The position numbers and the translations under genes are program-made. Source: Flavobacterium sp. (GTDB lineage Bacteria; Bacteroidota; Bacteroidia; Flavobacteriales; Flavobacteriaceae). Taken from it: 46,108 bases of DNA. The stretch lies in assembly GCF_013822155.1 (NCBI RefSeq), contig NZ_PNJW01000022.1:1-46108 (forward strand). The letters run 5' to 3'. The first letter of the stretch is position 1, and each line of letters starts with the position of its first letter. Shown here piece by piece: positions 25,858 to 33,416 of the stretch. The notes beneath the pieces were generated by a model that did not search any database, was not told the origin of the DNA, and saw only the letters and a list, made by a program, of their open reading frames with translations.

Positions 25858-27630
25858 ATGTCAGAACAAATGAGTAAACTTCGGGAGTTTTTACACTTTT
25901 CCCGCAAAGACTTCGTTACGGCGAAGAACAGAAAAATAATTCACTATTCACTTTTAGTGGCTTTGGTAGTCATGCAGTTTTTGTTAGGACTGACCATTTA
26001 TAACGAATGGATCAATCAAAACAAATTAAATGCGTTAAAAGCTGAAATGCAATTGGCGGATAAGGTGCGGCTCACGGCCGATAAAACCCAAGAAGACTAC
26101 ATGGATGCTCAATGGCAGTTGCAAACTTTTTTTCTGAAAAGAGAAACAACGGCTTTGGAAAAGTATTTTGAGTTAATGGGTGGTGTTGTGAAACGAATGG
26201 ATACTTTGCATGGTTTGTCCGCTAACCATGCCCGATGGAAACAATTAATTGCCAAAAAAAACCTTAAGGAGCACCAATTGGCTGATTTAAAAATGGGTTT
26301 AGATACCTTGTTGACATATTATCTTGCTGATTCCACTTTTTTGAACAGTAAAACAGTCGAGTTTAAAAGTTTTCCGGAACAGGAAATTTTACAAAATGTG
26401 GAGGTTGAAACCCATATCAAAGCCGGGCAGGCAGCCCGTAAGAATTTATTTTCCCGTTTGATGGCAGCTTTTTCAGGGAGAGTACAAATTCAAAAAGACA
26501 TTGTTGAGAATACCGTAAAAATGAAATACGGAAAAAAAACGACGTCCGGAACGGTGCAGGAGCAAATGAAAGAATTGTTACAACAGGCTTCAACTTACTA
26601 CAAAGAGTTGTTTGTCCAATGGCGAAACAGTTTTTATGGCTTAAAAAAGGAAGATGAGGCCTTGATGGCTCTGAATGAAGCGTTGGTTACGGAAAGCCAT
26701 TTGATGTTGGCGGATTTTAACCGACTTTCCAATGAAATTTATAAAGAAAACGCACAAGCGGTGCTGGAACAAGATGAAACCAACCATACTATCCGAATTT
26801 TTGCGTTATTCGGTTTAATCGGAGGATTATTGTTGTTAACCTTATTTTTGGTGCTCATTACCCGATTGGCTTTTCAAAAAGAAGAACAGCTGACCCAAGC
26901 ACAAACAACCATTCAGCAACATTTGGTGTTTAAAACAAAAATCGTGGGAATGTTGAGCCATGAAATTCGCTCCCCACTCAGTTTGATAGGCGTGTTCAGC
27001 AAACGCTTGAGTCAACGATTTTCAGAGGTAGAAACCAAAGAGGTGTTTCAGTCGTTACAGTATACTGCCAATTCCCTTTTGGTGTTGGTGAATCAAGTGT
27101 TGGATTTTTCCAAAACGGAAAACAACAAATTAAGCTTGAAGAAGGAGCCTTTTGAATTGAGTCAAGAATTGAATGCATTATTTTCAAATTTACAAATTTT
27201 AGTGGAGCAATCCGGAAACCAATTGATTGTACCTACAGAACAACTCGAATCATGCTCGGTAAAGGCAGATTTGGTAAAAATACAGCAGTTGTTTTATAAT
27301 TTGGTGGGCAATGCCAATCGGTTTACTCAAAAAGGGATTATTCGGATAGCCATGGCCGTTCAGCCACAAGGCAATCGACAGGTGAGGATGATGGTCGAAA
27401 TCAAAGACAACGGAAAGGGTATTCCGCCAAAAGAATTTGAACTGATTATGGAGGCGGTGGTACACGGGAAAGAAACCGTTCAGTTGCATGAAATCAGTAC
27501 CGGTTTAGGCTTGTTGCTTTGCCGGGAAATCATTACCTTGTACCAAGGAAGTTTTTCAATTAACAGTGAAGTGAACTGTGGGACCACCGTGGCTTTTTCG
27601 CTGGTGTTGGAGAAAGAGGGACAAGCGTAA
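25858..27630 (+). CDS. Membrane sensor histidine kinase (HisKA type)
   Basis: A 590-residue protein. TM helices at about 29-48 and 313-336 frame a periplasmic, mostly helical sensor region of about 260 residues rich in Gln/Lys/Glu. This is followed by HisKA with phospho-acceptor H368 (MLSHEIRSPLSLIGVFSKRL) and a HATPase domain: N box FYNLVGNANRFT (about 479-490), DNGKGIP (517-523) and TGLGLLLCREII (548-559). The response regulator gene starts 2 bp after its stop. The signal is unknown. The start at 25858 follows a 200-bp gap with no clear terminator for mlaD; TACTTTTG at 25767-25774 could be its -7 element. Confidence 0.93.
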   Translation: MSEQMSKLREFLHFSRKDFVTAKNRKIIHYSLLVALVVMQFLLGLTIYNEWINQNKLNALKAEMQLADKVRLTADKTQEDYMDAQWQLQTFFLKRETTALEKYFELMGGVVKRMDTLHGLSANHARWKQLIAKKNLKEHQLADLKMGLDTLLTYYLADSTFLNSKTVEFKSFPEQEILQNVEVETHIKAGQAARKNLFSRLMAAFSGRVQIQKDIVENTVKMKYGKKTTSGTVQEQMKELLQQASTYYKELFVQWRNSFYGLKKEDEALMALNEALVTESHLMLADFNRLSNEIYKENAQAVLEQDETNHTIRIFALFGLIGGLLLLTLFLVLITRLAFQKEEQLTQAQTTIQQHLVFKTKIVGMLSHEIRSPLSLIGVFSKRLSQRFSEVETKEVFQSLQYTANSLLVLVNQVLDFSKTENNKLSLKKEPFELSQELNALFSNLQILVEQSGNQLIVPTEQLESCSVKADLVKIQQLFYNLVGNANRFTQKGIIRIAMAVQPQGNRQVRMMVEIKDNGKGIPPKEFELIMEAVVHGKETVQLHEISTGLGLLLCREIITLYQGSFSINSEVNCGTTVAFSLVLEKEGQA

Positions 27631-27632
27631 AC

Positions 27633-28283
27633 ATGACTGACAAACAAAATACCGAAATGCATTTTATTTTGGCCGATGATCATTTGATAGTTCGTCAAGG
27701 AATGGCTATGTTAGTGAAGGAGATTTTCCCCCAAGCCAAAATATGGCAAGCGGATAATTTCACCAAGGTGCGTCAATTGTTACAGGAAATAGCGGTGGAT
27801 GTATTGATTTTAGATGTCAGTTTTCCCGAAGGAAATAGTTTATCGCTACTTCCGGAGATTAAAAAATGTCAACCCGACTGTAAAGTGATGATTTTTTCCG
27901 CTTTAGAAGAAGAAGTGCATGCCCTTTATTTTTACAATGCCGGAGCACAGGCATATCTTAACAAACTCAGTGATGAAGAGCAAATTCAGAAAGCACTTTT
28001 GGCTTTGGTTAATGAAGGGCGTTACCTTAGTGAAATTGTCAAAGAGTTATTTTTTACCTCTAATTTTAAAGAAAAGCCATTGAATCCAATGGATTATTTG
28101 TCTGAACGGGAATTGGAAGTAGCCCGATTAATGGTGAAAGGATTGGGCAATTTAGAAATTTCGAATGTGCTGAATCTTCAGAAAACTACCGTAAGCACGT
28201 ATAAAAAAAGAATCTTCGAAAAATTACAAATAGAACACTTAGCGGCACTCATCGAATTGTTTGTGTATTACCACGAACAATAA
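27633..28283 (+). CDS. NarL/LuxR-family response regulator
   Basis: A 216-residue protein with a receiver domain (acidic pair D15-D16, phospho-acceptor D61, S89, K111) and a C-terminal LuxR helix-turn-helix (LSERELEVARLMVKGLGNLE, then ISNVLNLQKTTVSTYKKRIF, about 156-200). It is the partner of the kinase gene immediately upstream. Two starts are possible (27633 or ATG 27657); both keep the receiver intact. Regulators of this subclass more often pair with HisKA_3 kinases, so the pairing with a HisKA kinase is somewhat unusual, although seen in Bacteroidota. Targets are unknown. Confidence 0.93.
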   Translation: MTDKQNTEMHFILADDHLIVRQGMAMLVKEIFPQAKIWQADNFTKVRQLLQEIAVDVLILDVSFPEGNSLSLLPEIKKCQPDCKVMIFSALEEEVHALYFYNAGAQAYLNKLSDEEQIQKALLALVNEGRYLSEIVKELFFTSNFKEKPLNPMDYLSERELEVARLMVKGLGNLEISNVLNLQKTTVSTYKKRIFEKLQIEHLAALIELFVYYHEQ

Positions 28284-28473
28284 AAAAAGTGTAGCATTAT
28301 TTCTACATTAGGCAGAACGAAGTACTACAACGTGCCTGATTTTAATTCTTTATTTTTGTTGTGAAGTTAAACAAATGGCTTTTACCCTTTATTGCTCCAA
28401 AGAAGTTAATGATAAATAGTAGATTGGTAATCTGTTTTATGCCTATCCGGGTATTTAGTTGAATTTTGGAATG
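28284..28473. other. Non-coding stretch after the two-component genes
   Basis: This is part of a 336-bp gap (28284-28619). It begins with two weak hairpins (TGTAG/CTACA and AGGCA/TGCCT) that may end the response-regulator transcript. A TATTTTTG -7-like element sits at 28351-28358 and a 14-codon frame (MAFTLYCSKEVNDK) at 28376-28420. Together with the terminator at 28474-28502 this could be an independent transcript of about 140 nt, but no -33 element supports it. Confidence 0.3.
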
Positions 28474-28502
28474 CACCCTGACACGTTATCAGGGTGTTTT
28501 TT
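28474..28502 (+). terminator. Strong Rho-independent terminator
   Basis: CACCCTGA (28474-28481) pairs perfectly with TCAGGGTG (28489-28496) around a 7-nt loop and is followed by six T residues. It is 190 bp after the response-regulator stop and 118 bp before the tRNA, so it either ends a long trailer or belongs to an unannotated small transcript. Confidence 0.8.
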
Positions 28503-28578
28503 ATTGTTTTTAAGGCATGATAGTAGTCTATTAATCAGGTGTAGTAGCAGGTTGTTTATTAAAATATATCTATTTTAC

Positions 28579-28608
28579 TTGCTTTTTATATTATTCGTTG
28601 TATATTTG
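28579..28608 (+). promoter_or_regulatory. tRNA-fMet promoter
   Basis: TTG (28579-28581) and TATATTTG (28601-28608) are 19 bp apart, matching the Bacteroidota -33/-7 consensus. The tRNA starts 12 bp after the -7 box. Confidence 0.65.
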
Positions 28609-28619
28609 CACTCACAAAT

Positions 28620-28692
28620 CGCGGGGTAGAGCAGTAGGCAGCTCGTCGGGCTCATAACCCGAAGGTCACAGGTTCGAGTCCTGTTCCCGCTA
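28620..28692 (+). tRNA. Initiator tRNA-Met (CAT anticodon)
   Basis: The cloverleaf folds fully. The anticodon CAT is at 28653-28655 in loop CTCATAA, closed by three G-C pairs (TCGGG/CCCGA), the initiator hallmark. The acceptor stem pairs GCGGG with CCCGC and leaves position 1 C opposite T72 unpaired, a second initiator feature (needed for formylation). The T arm is ACAGG-TTCGAGT-CCTGT and the discriminator is A. CCA is not encoded. The prophage begins right at its 3' end. Confidence 0.93.
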
Positions 28693-28697
28693 CTAAG
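28668..28697. other. Probable attL of the prophage (3' end of tRNA-fMet)
   Basis: The integrase gene starts about 105 bp beyond the tRNA, pointing away from it, the classical layout for insertion into a tRNA 3' half. The crossover is most likely within the T arm to acceptor stem. The matching attR copy was looked for and is not in the window, so core length cannot be measured. Confidence 0.55.
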
Positions 28698-28698
28698 T

Positions 28699-28735
28699 CC
28701 GGAAACCTCTCCCAATTTGGTTTCCGGCTTTTTTT
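28699..28735 (+). terminator. Terminator after tRNA-fMet
   Basis: CCGGAAACC (28699-28707) pairs with GGTTTCCGG (28719-28727) around an 11-nt loop, followed by CTTTTTTT. It ends the tRNA transcript before the integrase gene. As it is just inside the presumed att site, it may belong to the prophage. Confidence 0.8.
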
Positions 28736-28754
28736 AAACTTCACTTTCGAGAGG

Positions 28755-28794
28755 TAGCTACACGAAAACGACAATGTAATCGACAATGTAGCTA
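28755..28794 (+). promoter_or_regulatory. Repeats directly upstream of the integrase gene
   Basis: Two direct copies of CGACAATGTA (28769-28778 and 28781-28790, 12 bp apart) lie inside an inverted repeat TAGCTACA (28755-28762) / TGTAGCTA (28787-28794). They end 2 bp before the integrase start codon. They could be arm-type integrase or excisionase sites, or an operator controlling int. Confidence 0.45.
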
Positions 28795-28796
28795 TT

Positions 28797-30002
28797 ATGA
28801 AAAATCTAAAAAACGGATGCTCTTATTCTGAGCTTTGGGTATCTCCTGAAGACTGGAGAACCACCACCGCAAAATCATCATTAAAAAAACAATGGTACGT
28901 ACAATGTTACTATTACGACCCTTTATTCGCTGATAAGTATCCCAAAGGTTTCCCTTTCAGGAAAAAACTCAATCGTATCAAAACTTTAGAACAACGGAAA
29001 GAAGCAGTTAAATTCTTCCTTGAAGAAATACCTAAACTTTTTGAAGATAAGCTTTGGAATCCTATCACTAAAAACTATATGGCTGTTGAAGAAGATATTT
29101 ATAATTATGATATAAATCCAAATACAAAAATTATAGATGCTATCCGATTCGTTCTTGATAGATTAGAAATAGAAACCAGAACAATAAAAGAGATAAGAAA
29201 TATAGTAGACAAGTTTGAAAGATCAGTTAAAAATTTGAGATTTCAAGAAATATCTGTAATTGATTTTAAGAGGAAACATTACAAATTAGTTATTGAAAAT
29301 ATTGAAAAAATAGATGGAAAATTCTCTGCACATAAGTATAATAAATATCGTTCATACATTTCAATATTGTTTAGAGATTTATTAGAATATGAGGCGGTTG
29401 AGTATAATATAATGAAGGACATCCGTAAGAAAACCACTGAGAAAAAAATACGTGAAATTTTATCTGAAGACGAGAGAAAACAAGTCAATCAATTTTTAAA
29501 AGAGCATTATCCGGACTTTTGGAGGTTTACAATTATTTTCTTTCATTCCGGTGGACGTATAACTGAGCTATTGAGGTTGCAGATCAAAGATGTTGATATT
29601 AAAAAGCAAGTTTATAGAACATTGATAAAGAAGGGCAATCAATCTCAATGGATTGAACGTCCAATTAAGGATATTGCAGTTCACCTATGGCAACGTTCAA
29701 TTTTTGGAAGGAAAGAAGATTATGTCTTTTCAACCGGGTTAAAACCTGGTCCGGAAATTATTGCTTACAAAAACATTCAACGTCGATGGAAAATGCATGT
29801 GAAAGATAAGTTAGAAGTGACAGCTGATTTTTATGCTTTGAAACATTTAAATCTTGATGAAACAGCAGAATTATTATCTTTGGAAGATGCTGCACGTTTA
29901 GCTGGCCACACAGATACAAAAATGGTTTTAAATCATTACGCTGTTGGAGAGGAAAGCAGAAAGCTTGAGAGGTTAAAAAAATTAAATAACAAATTCGCTT
30001 AA
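28797..30002 (+). CDS. int: Phage tyrosine integrase
   Basis: A 401-residue tyrosine recombinase. The N-terminal region (1-100) probably binds arm sites and the SAM-like core-binding domain covers about 105-210. The catalytic domain holds R254 (HSGGRITELLRL), the beta-hairpin lysine K278/K279, H371 (LAGHTD) and nucleophile Y381 (NHYAV). The second box, usually HxxR, reads Y346-A-L-K349, a replacement seen in some Bacteroidota integrases. It inserts the phage at tRNA-fMet and is the gene nearest the att site. The next gene starts 3 bp after its stop, so int is cotranscribed with a membrane protein gene. Confidence 0.93.
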   Translation: MKNLKNGCSYSELWVSPEDWRTTTAKSSLKKQWYVQCYYYDPLFADKYPKGFPFRKKLNRIKTLEQRKEAVKFFLEEIPKLFEDKLWNPITKNYMAVEEDIYNYDINPNTKIIDAIRFVLDRLEIETRTIKEIRNIVDKFERSVKNLRFQEISVIDFKRKHYKLVIENIEKIDGKFSAHKYNKYRSYISILFRDLLEYEAVEYNIMKDIRKKTTEKKIREILSEDERKQVNQFLKEHYPDFWRFTIIFFHSGGRITELLRLQIKDVDIKKQVYRTLIKKGNQSQWIERPIKDIAVHLWQRSIFGRKEDYVFSTGLKPGPEIIAYKNIQRRWKMHVKDKLEVTADFYALKHLNLDETAELLSLEDAARLAGHTDTKMVLNHYAVGEESRKLERLKKLNNKFA

Positions 30003-30005
30003 AAT

Positions 30006-30605
30006 ATGTTTAGTACCAACTTACCGACCGAAACATTATATAAGACTTCTTTTACTTTAGGTATAATAATTTTGGTTTTTACAATTAGTTATAGACTTAA
30101 ACTTTCATTTGATCTTGAAAATTTAAAACTCGAACTTAGAAAGGAACTATTTGTTTTCGATTCGAAAAATGAAAAAAATTATGAAGAGTGGTATAAATCA
30201 GATAGTAAAATTAAAATAATAAAAAGCACACTCTTAGTTTATGATTCATTATTAGATTCGAAAAAAGTAGATAAAAAAACAATAGAAACAATTTACAAGC
30301 ATGGACCTTTAAAAATTGATAGTTTAAAGATTTATAATTTCAAAATAGATTCATTAAAAAAAGAGCTTATTAAGGATGGCGTTTTAAGTCATTTTAAAGA
30401 AAAAAAATATATGTTAGAGTATGAAAAGTATGAATCATTTGTAGAGAAGCAGTCAATTATATTATTCTTAATATCAACATTAATGATTTTATTGGGTTTA
30501 ATCTATTGGAGAAAAGTACAGATTATAAGTGATAATACAGCTAAAATTAACCTTGAAAAATTACAATTGGAGTTGGAAATGCTTAAACAAAGAAAACAAA
30601 ATTAA
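30006..30605 (+). CDS. Unknown two-TM coiled-coil protein linked to integrase
   Basis: A 199-residue protein that I do not recognise. There are TM segments at about 15-33 and 150-169, with an extracytoplasmic loop of about 115 residues that is very rich in Lys/Ser/Asp and has repeated D-S-L-K spacing (KIDSLKIYNFKIDSLKKE). It ends with a short helical tail (KINLEKLQLELEMLKQRK). It begins 3 bp after the integrase stop and is the only other gene on that strand apart from one small ORF. This position, away from the structural block, is typical of lysogenic-conversion genes. Superinfection exclusion is one possible role, but nothing in the sequence proves it. Confidence 0.7.
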   Translation: MFSTNLPTETLYKTSFTLGIIILVFTISYRLKLSFDLENLKLELRKELFVFDSKNEKNYEEWYKSDSKIKIIKSTLLVYDSLLDSKKVDKKTIETIYKHGPLKIDSLKIYNFKIDSLKKELIKDGVLSHFKEKKYMLEYEKYESFVEKQSIILFLISTLMILLGLIYWRKVQIISDNTAKINLEKLQLELEMLKQRKQN

Positions 30606-30628
30606 TAGTTACCTTCTCATGAATAATT

Positions 30629-31246
30629 TCAATTTCTAATCCTAAATATAGAAGCATTGTAACCCACCCAAATGCGTTGTTGAGTATCAAAGGAAGCCGT
30701 AAAAACGTTTCCTTTTTTGTTTTGAAACCCTAAATTACCTTTTACCAAGAATGAATCAAACTGTAGTGTGTTTCCGAACTCCACACCGCCCATCAAACGA
30801 AATACAGTTTCTTTTTCTTCAGGTGCATCCACTTCAATTGATTTGATAGTATAAGTAGGTTTTATGTTCTTAACGGTTCCGTAAACGCTACCGGTGATAT
30901 TAATTTTAATTAGGCTATCTTCAAAAGGTTCATCAATGGTTCTTTCGGTAACTGCAAGAAGCATTATGTTCATTCTTTCCATTGAATCTTTAGCAGTTAG
31001 ATAATCATTGAAAAGCTTTAAGTTAATTGGATTCTCAATTTCAATTTTAATTTCTTTCCATTTGATAATTGGTTTTGGATCATTCCACTTAGCAACTTCT
31101 TGTTTAGGAACCACCGGTTCAAACGTTCCTGACTTCTCCGGAATAACAATTGCTTTTGTTGATGGTGGATTTGGTTCACAAGAGTTTTGAAGCCAAATAA
31201 CAGCTAAAAGAATAGCAATAATTATATATGGTATACTACGATTCAT
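30629..31246 (-). CDS. Membrane-anchored lysis-cassette protein, spanin-like candidate
   Basis: A 205-residue protein with an N-terminal TM or lipoprotein-type signal (YIIIAILLAVIWLQNSC; a possible lipidated cysteine at the end), then a helical periplasmic part with a Pro-rich linker. The C-terminal third has alternating hydrophobic strands (FRLMGGVEFGNTLQFDSF, VKGNLGFQNKKGNVFTASFD). It overlaps the endolysin gene by 11 bp and is the last gene of the late block. This position and topology suggest a role in the last step of lysis at the outer membrane, like spanins. I do not recognise the family with certainty. Confidence 0.6.
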   Translation of the reverse strand: MNRSIPYIIIAILLAVIWLQNSCEPNPPSTKAIVIPEKSGTFEPVVPKQEVAKWNDPKPIIKWKEIKIEIENPINLKLFNDYLTAKDSMERMNIMLLAVTERTIDEPFEDSLIKINITGSVYGTVKNIKPTYTIKSIEVDAPEEKETVFRLMGGVEFGNTLQFDSFLVKGNLGFQNKKGNVFTASFDTQQRIWVGYNASIFRIRN

Positions 31247-31769
31247 TTTCTGAAATTTGACCGGTTGAACTTAATTTAATTACTCTAACATTTTTTGGCT
31301 GAGCAATCTTCCAATCACATCTTCGAATACCTATACAACGGCTTTTTAAAATTCGAGTTGTGTTGACCATATTGGCTTGATTGCCTCCCAGCACATGATA
31401 ACAAGTATCATCTTCGCCAATATAAAAACCAACATGACCACCGCCACCTGGTCTTGTGAAAGTTAGAATATCACCAAGCATAGCAATAGATTGTTTTGTT
31501 CCAAAATTATTCCAGTTACGAGCCCATAGAGGATTATGAACTACATCAAATCCGGCACGTTTAACTACAATAGCTACAAATAATCCGCACCAAGGAATTT
31601 CATCATTAGTGTATGAATTTTTAAGCTCTAAATCTTCTGCCCAAGATAGAATCTCTTTTGAATGTTGTTTTCCAACTATCTCTTTAGTTCCGTAAAGCTT
31701 GACAGCTTCCACAATTACTTTTGGTCCCGATTCTTTTTCAAGAAACTTATAGTTATTCTGGTGAATCAT
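31236..31769 (-). CDS. Phage endolysin, CHAP/NlpC-like cysteine peptidase (TIGR02594-like)
   Basis: A protein of about 177 residues. It starts with EAVKLYGTKEIVGKQHSKEI and has the catalytic cysteine in EIPWCGLFVA, histidine in GGGGHVGFYIG and asparagine in VLGGNQANMV. This is the pattern of the TIGR02594 peptidoglycan-cleaving family common in Bacteroidota prophages. It has no signal peptide, so it would need the holin encoded directly upstream. Starts at TTG 31817 and ATG 31796 are also open; ATG 31769 is chosen because it begins just before the domain and overlaps the holin gene least (17 bp). Confidence 0.82.
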   Translation of the reverse strand: MIHQNNYKFLEKESGPKVIVEAVKLYGTKEIVGKQHSKEILSWAEDLELKNSYTNDEIPWCGLFVAIVVKRAGFDVVHNPLWARNWNNFGTKQSIAMLGDILTFTRPGGGGHVGFYIGEDDTCYHVLGGNQANMVNTTRILKSRCIGIRRCDWKIAQPKNVRVIKLSSTGQISENES

Positions 31770-32337
31770 TTCTTTGATTATTAAAGTTATCCCCATCTTT
31801 TTGGCCGTCAAATTCAAACCACTTGTTATATCTTCTTAAGATTATTCCAGCTAATCCTCCGGCCTCCTTATAACCTAAATTGCCAAGATTCTCAAACCAA
31901 CTAATCAACATCTGGAAAGTGATGGCAACCACAACAACATAGAAAACCCAACCGAATGGATTTACTTCAAAATCTCCAAAAATTATAGTTTTTGTACTCT
32001 TAGCGAAACTGTTTATAAGTACTAATATTCCAATGTATACACCTATTTTTAGAATCATTCGGCCAAACTTCCGGCTTCTAAATTTGTTTCCTTTCTTTAT
32101 ATCTACATTGATTCCTGTTTGCCATTCAGCAACAATCAAAAAAGAAAATGCTAGCCAAAAAACTAAATCTAATCCGGATGAATCTATAATAAATTCTCTC
32201 AATGTTCCGAAGGTGAACGCAACAGTTAAAAATATTTTCAGGTCTCCAAAGTAGAAGCATTTGAAGACAGTTGTCATGAAGTCTTGAGCATTTACATAAC
32301 CAAATCCCTGAAGGATGTAATTAAAAAATTTATTCAT
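31753..32337 (-). CDS. Phage holin, PF05105-like
   Basis: A 194-residue protein with about four hydrophobic segments. The central WQTGINVDIKKGNKFRSRKF, followed by a helix starting GRMILKIGVYIGILVLINSF, matches the toxin-secretion/phage-lysis holin pattern. It is followed directly by the endolysin gene. It would form the membrane lesion that releases the endolysin. It is longer than minimal holins because of an N-terminal extension and a polar C-terminal tail. Confidence 0.75.
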   Translation of the reverse strand: MNKFFNYILQGFGYVNAQDFMTTVFKCFYFGDLKIFLTVAFTFGTLREFIIDSSGLDLVFWLAFSFLIVAEWQTGINVDIKKGNKFRSRKFGRMILKIGVYIGILVLINSFAKSTKTIIFGDFEVNPFGWVFYVVVVAITFQMLISWFENLGNLGYKEAGGLAGIILRRYNKWFEFDGQKDGDNFNNQRNDSPE

Positions 32338-32977
32338 TTTTTTTAGTTATAGGGTGTATAGAAAAAGCAATTACAATTAATGTTAAGGCAGTTATTAAAT
32401 CTCCAATTACAGAAGCTCCAATGAGCTGTATTAACAAATAAACCGGAATGAATAGATAATAACCATACCATGTCCAACGAACATCCCTATCACTTCCTAT
32501 TCCATCAAAAAACTTAACTTGAATTAATTCAATAATCATTCCTACACCAATAGCAGAAAAACCACCAAGAGTTAAAGCAAACCATTGAGGAAGTCCGGTT
32601 AAAACTAATGGCATGACTAAAAATAAACAAGCTCCTCCAATCAATAAATGACTAGGTATGTTTTCTTCTTTAGTCAAATTTTCCCTTTTAAAATCTGTTG
32701 GAATTTTTAAGATTAAATCCCAAATCATTTTGTGAACCGTAATTTTAATGAATGGTTTTTTAGCTCCGCCTCTTTCATCATAATGAAAAAGATTATATCT
32801 AGCTAGATTTATTTCGTCAATCATTTCGGCTCTTTGCACGAAAACAGTAAGTGTAATAATTGATATTTGAATAATCAATTTGAATACCGGAGAAATTTCA
32901 AGCAGCTCTTGAATTTGAGTAAGGATAATTAAAATAGTTGAAATCATCCATTTGTATTTGATAATTAAATCTTTCAT
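32330..32977 (-). CDS. Unknown phage membrane protein upstream of the holin
   Basis: A 215-residue protein with about five hydrophobic segments (8-28, 31-48, 112-130, 134-156 and 172-208). A segment IIELIQVKFFDGIGSDRDVR, followed by WTWYGYYL, is reminiscent of the VanZ-type EIxQ...D...N..G motif, but the similarity is weak. The gene overlaps the holin gene by 8 bp and so belongs to the lysis cassette. It may act as a second holin or antiholin. Function is not recognised. Confidence 0.6.
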   Translation of the reverse strand: MKDLIIKYKWMISTILIILTQIQELLEISPVFKLIIQISIITLTVFVQRAEMIDEINLARYNLFHYDERGGAKKPFIKITVHKMIWDLILKIPTDFKRENLTKEENIPSHLLIGGACLFLVMPLVLTGLPQWFALTLGGFSAIGVGMIIELIQVKFFDGIGSDRDVRWTWYGYYLFIPVYLLIQLIGASVIGDLITALTLIVIAFSIHPITKKNE

Positions 32978-32995
32978 TTTATTTGAGTTTAAGGG

Positions 32996-33415
32996 TTAAA
33001 GTTCTATGTTATTCGCGTTAATGAATATCGTGTCAATTTCTGTTTTGTCCTTTTGCAGAACTGCTCCAATGAATGCCACAGTTTGTGATTTTCTGTCAAT
33101 CTGATTGCCGTACTCCCATATATAAGATGCACGAGTTTTCATTGGTTCGGGTAATTTAGAAAGCTCCATTTCAACGGTTGCCAATAAGCCCATTTCATGC
33201 AAGATTACTTTTATACACCAAAGCGGAACAAGTTGTGGAACTTCTCTAGTGCTTAAGATTTCTTCTTCAGTTTCAGCATTCACCCAAACACCTCCAACAT
33301 TTCTAACTTTAGCAATGTCAGTTGGCAATGGTGTTGTAGAAAAAAACTCCATCCCTTCATTCGTTTCTGATTTTACACCTAAGTAATTTCCTTGTTCATC
33401 TGTTTTATAATACAT
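32996..33415 (-). CDS. Small protein downstream of the tail-fibre-like gene
   Basis: A protein of about 139 residues from ATG 33415, which begins 1 bp after the stop of the gene upstream. A longer frame to 33475 would overlap that gene and starts in a non-conserved-looking stretch. The C-terminal half, with VPLWCIKVILHEMG, LPEPMKTRASYIWEYGN and IDRKSQTVAFIGAVL, has the look of small phage tail-associated proteins found next to fibre genes. The family pattern is recalled rather than verified. It is probably a fibre-assembly or minor tail protein. Confidence 0.6.
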   Translation of the reverse strand: MYYKTDEQGNYLGVKSETNEGMEFFSTTPLPTDIAKVRNVGGVWVNAETEEEILSTREVPQLVPLWCIKVILHEMGLLATVEMELSKLPEPMKTRASYIWEYGNQIDRKSQTVAFIGAVLQKDKTEIDTIFINANNIEL

Positions 33416-33416
33416 A

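Noticed and set aside
25686..25907. 73-codon minus-strand open frame ahead of the kinase gene
   Set aside because: It overlaps the kinase start and promoter region and shows no protein-like pattern.
28376..28420. 14-codon frame as an attenuator leader peptide
   Set aside because: No codon run for one amino acid, no alternative hairpins with the terminator, and no biosynthetic gene downstream.
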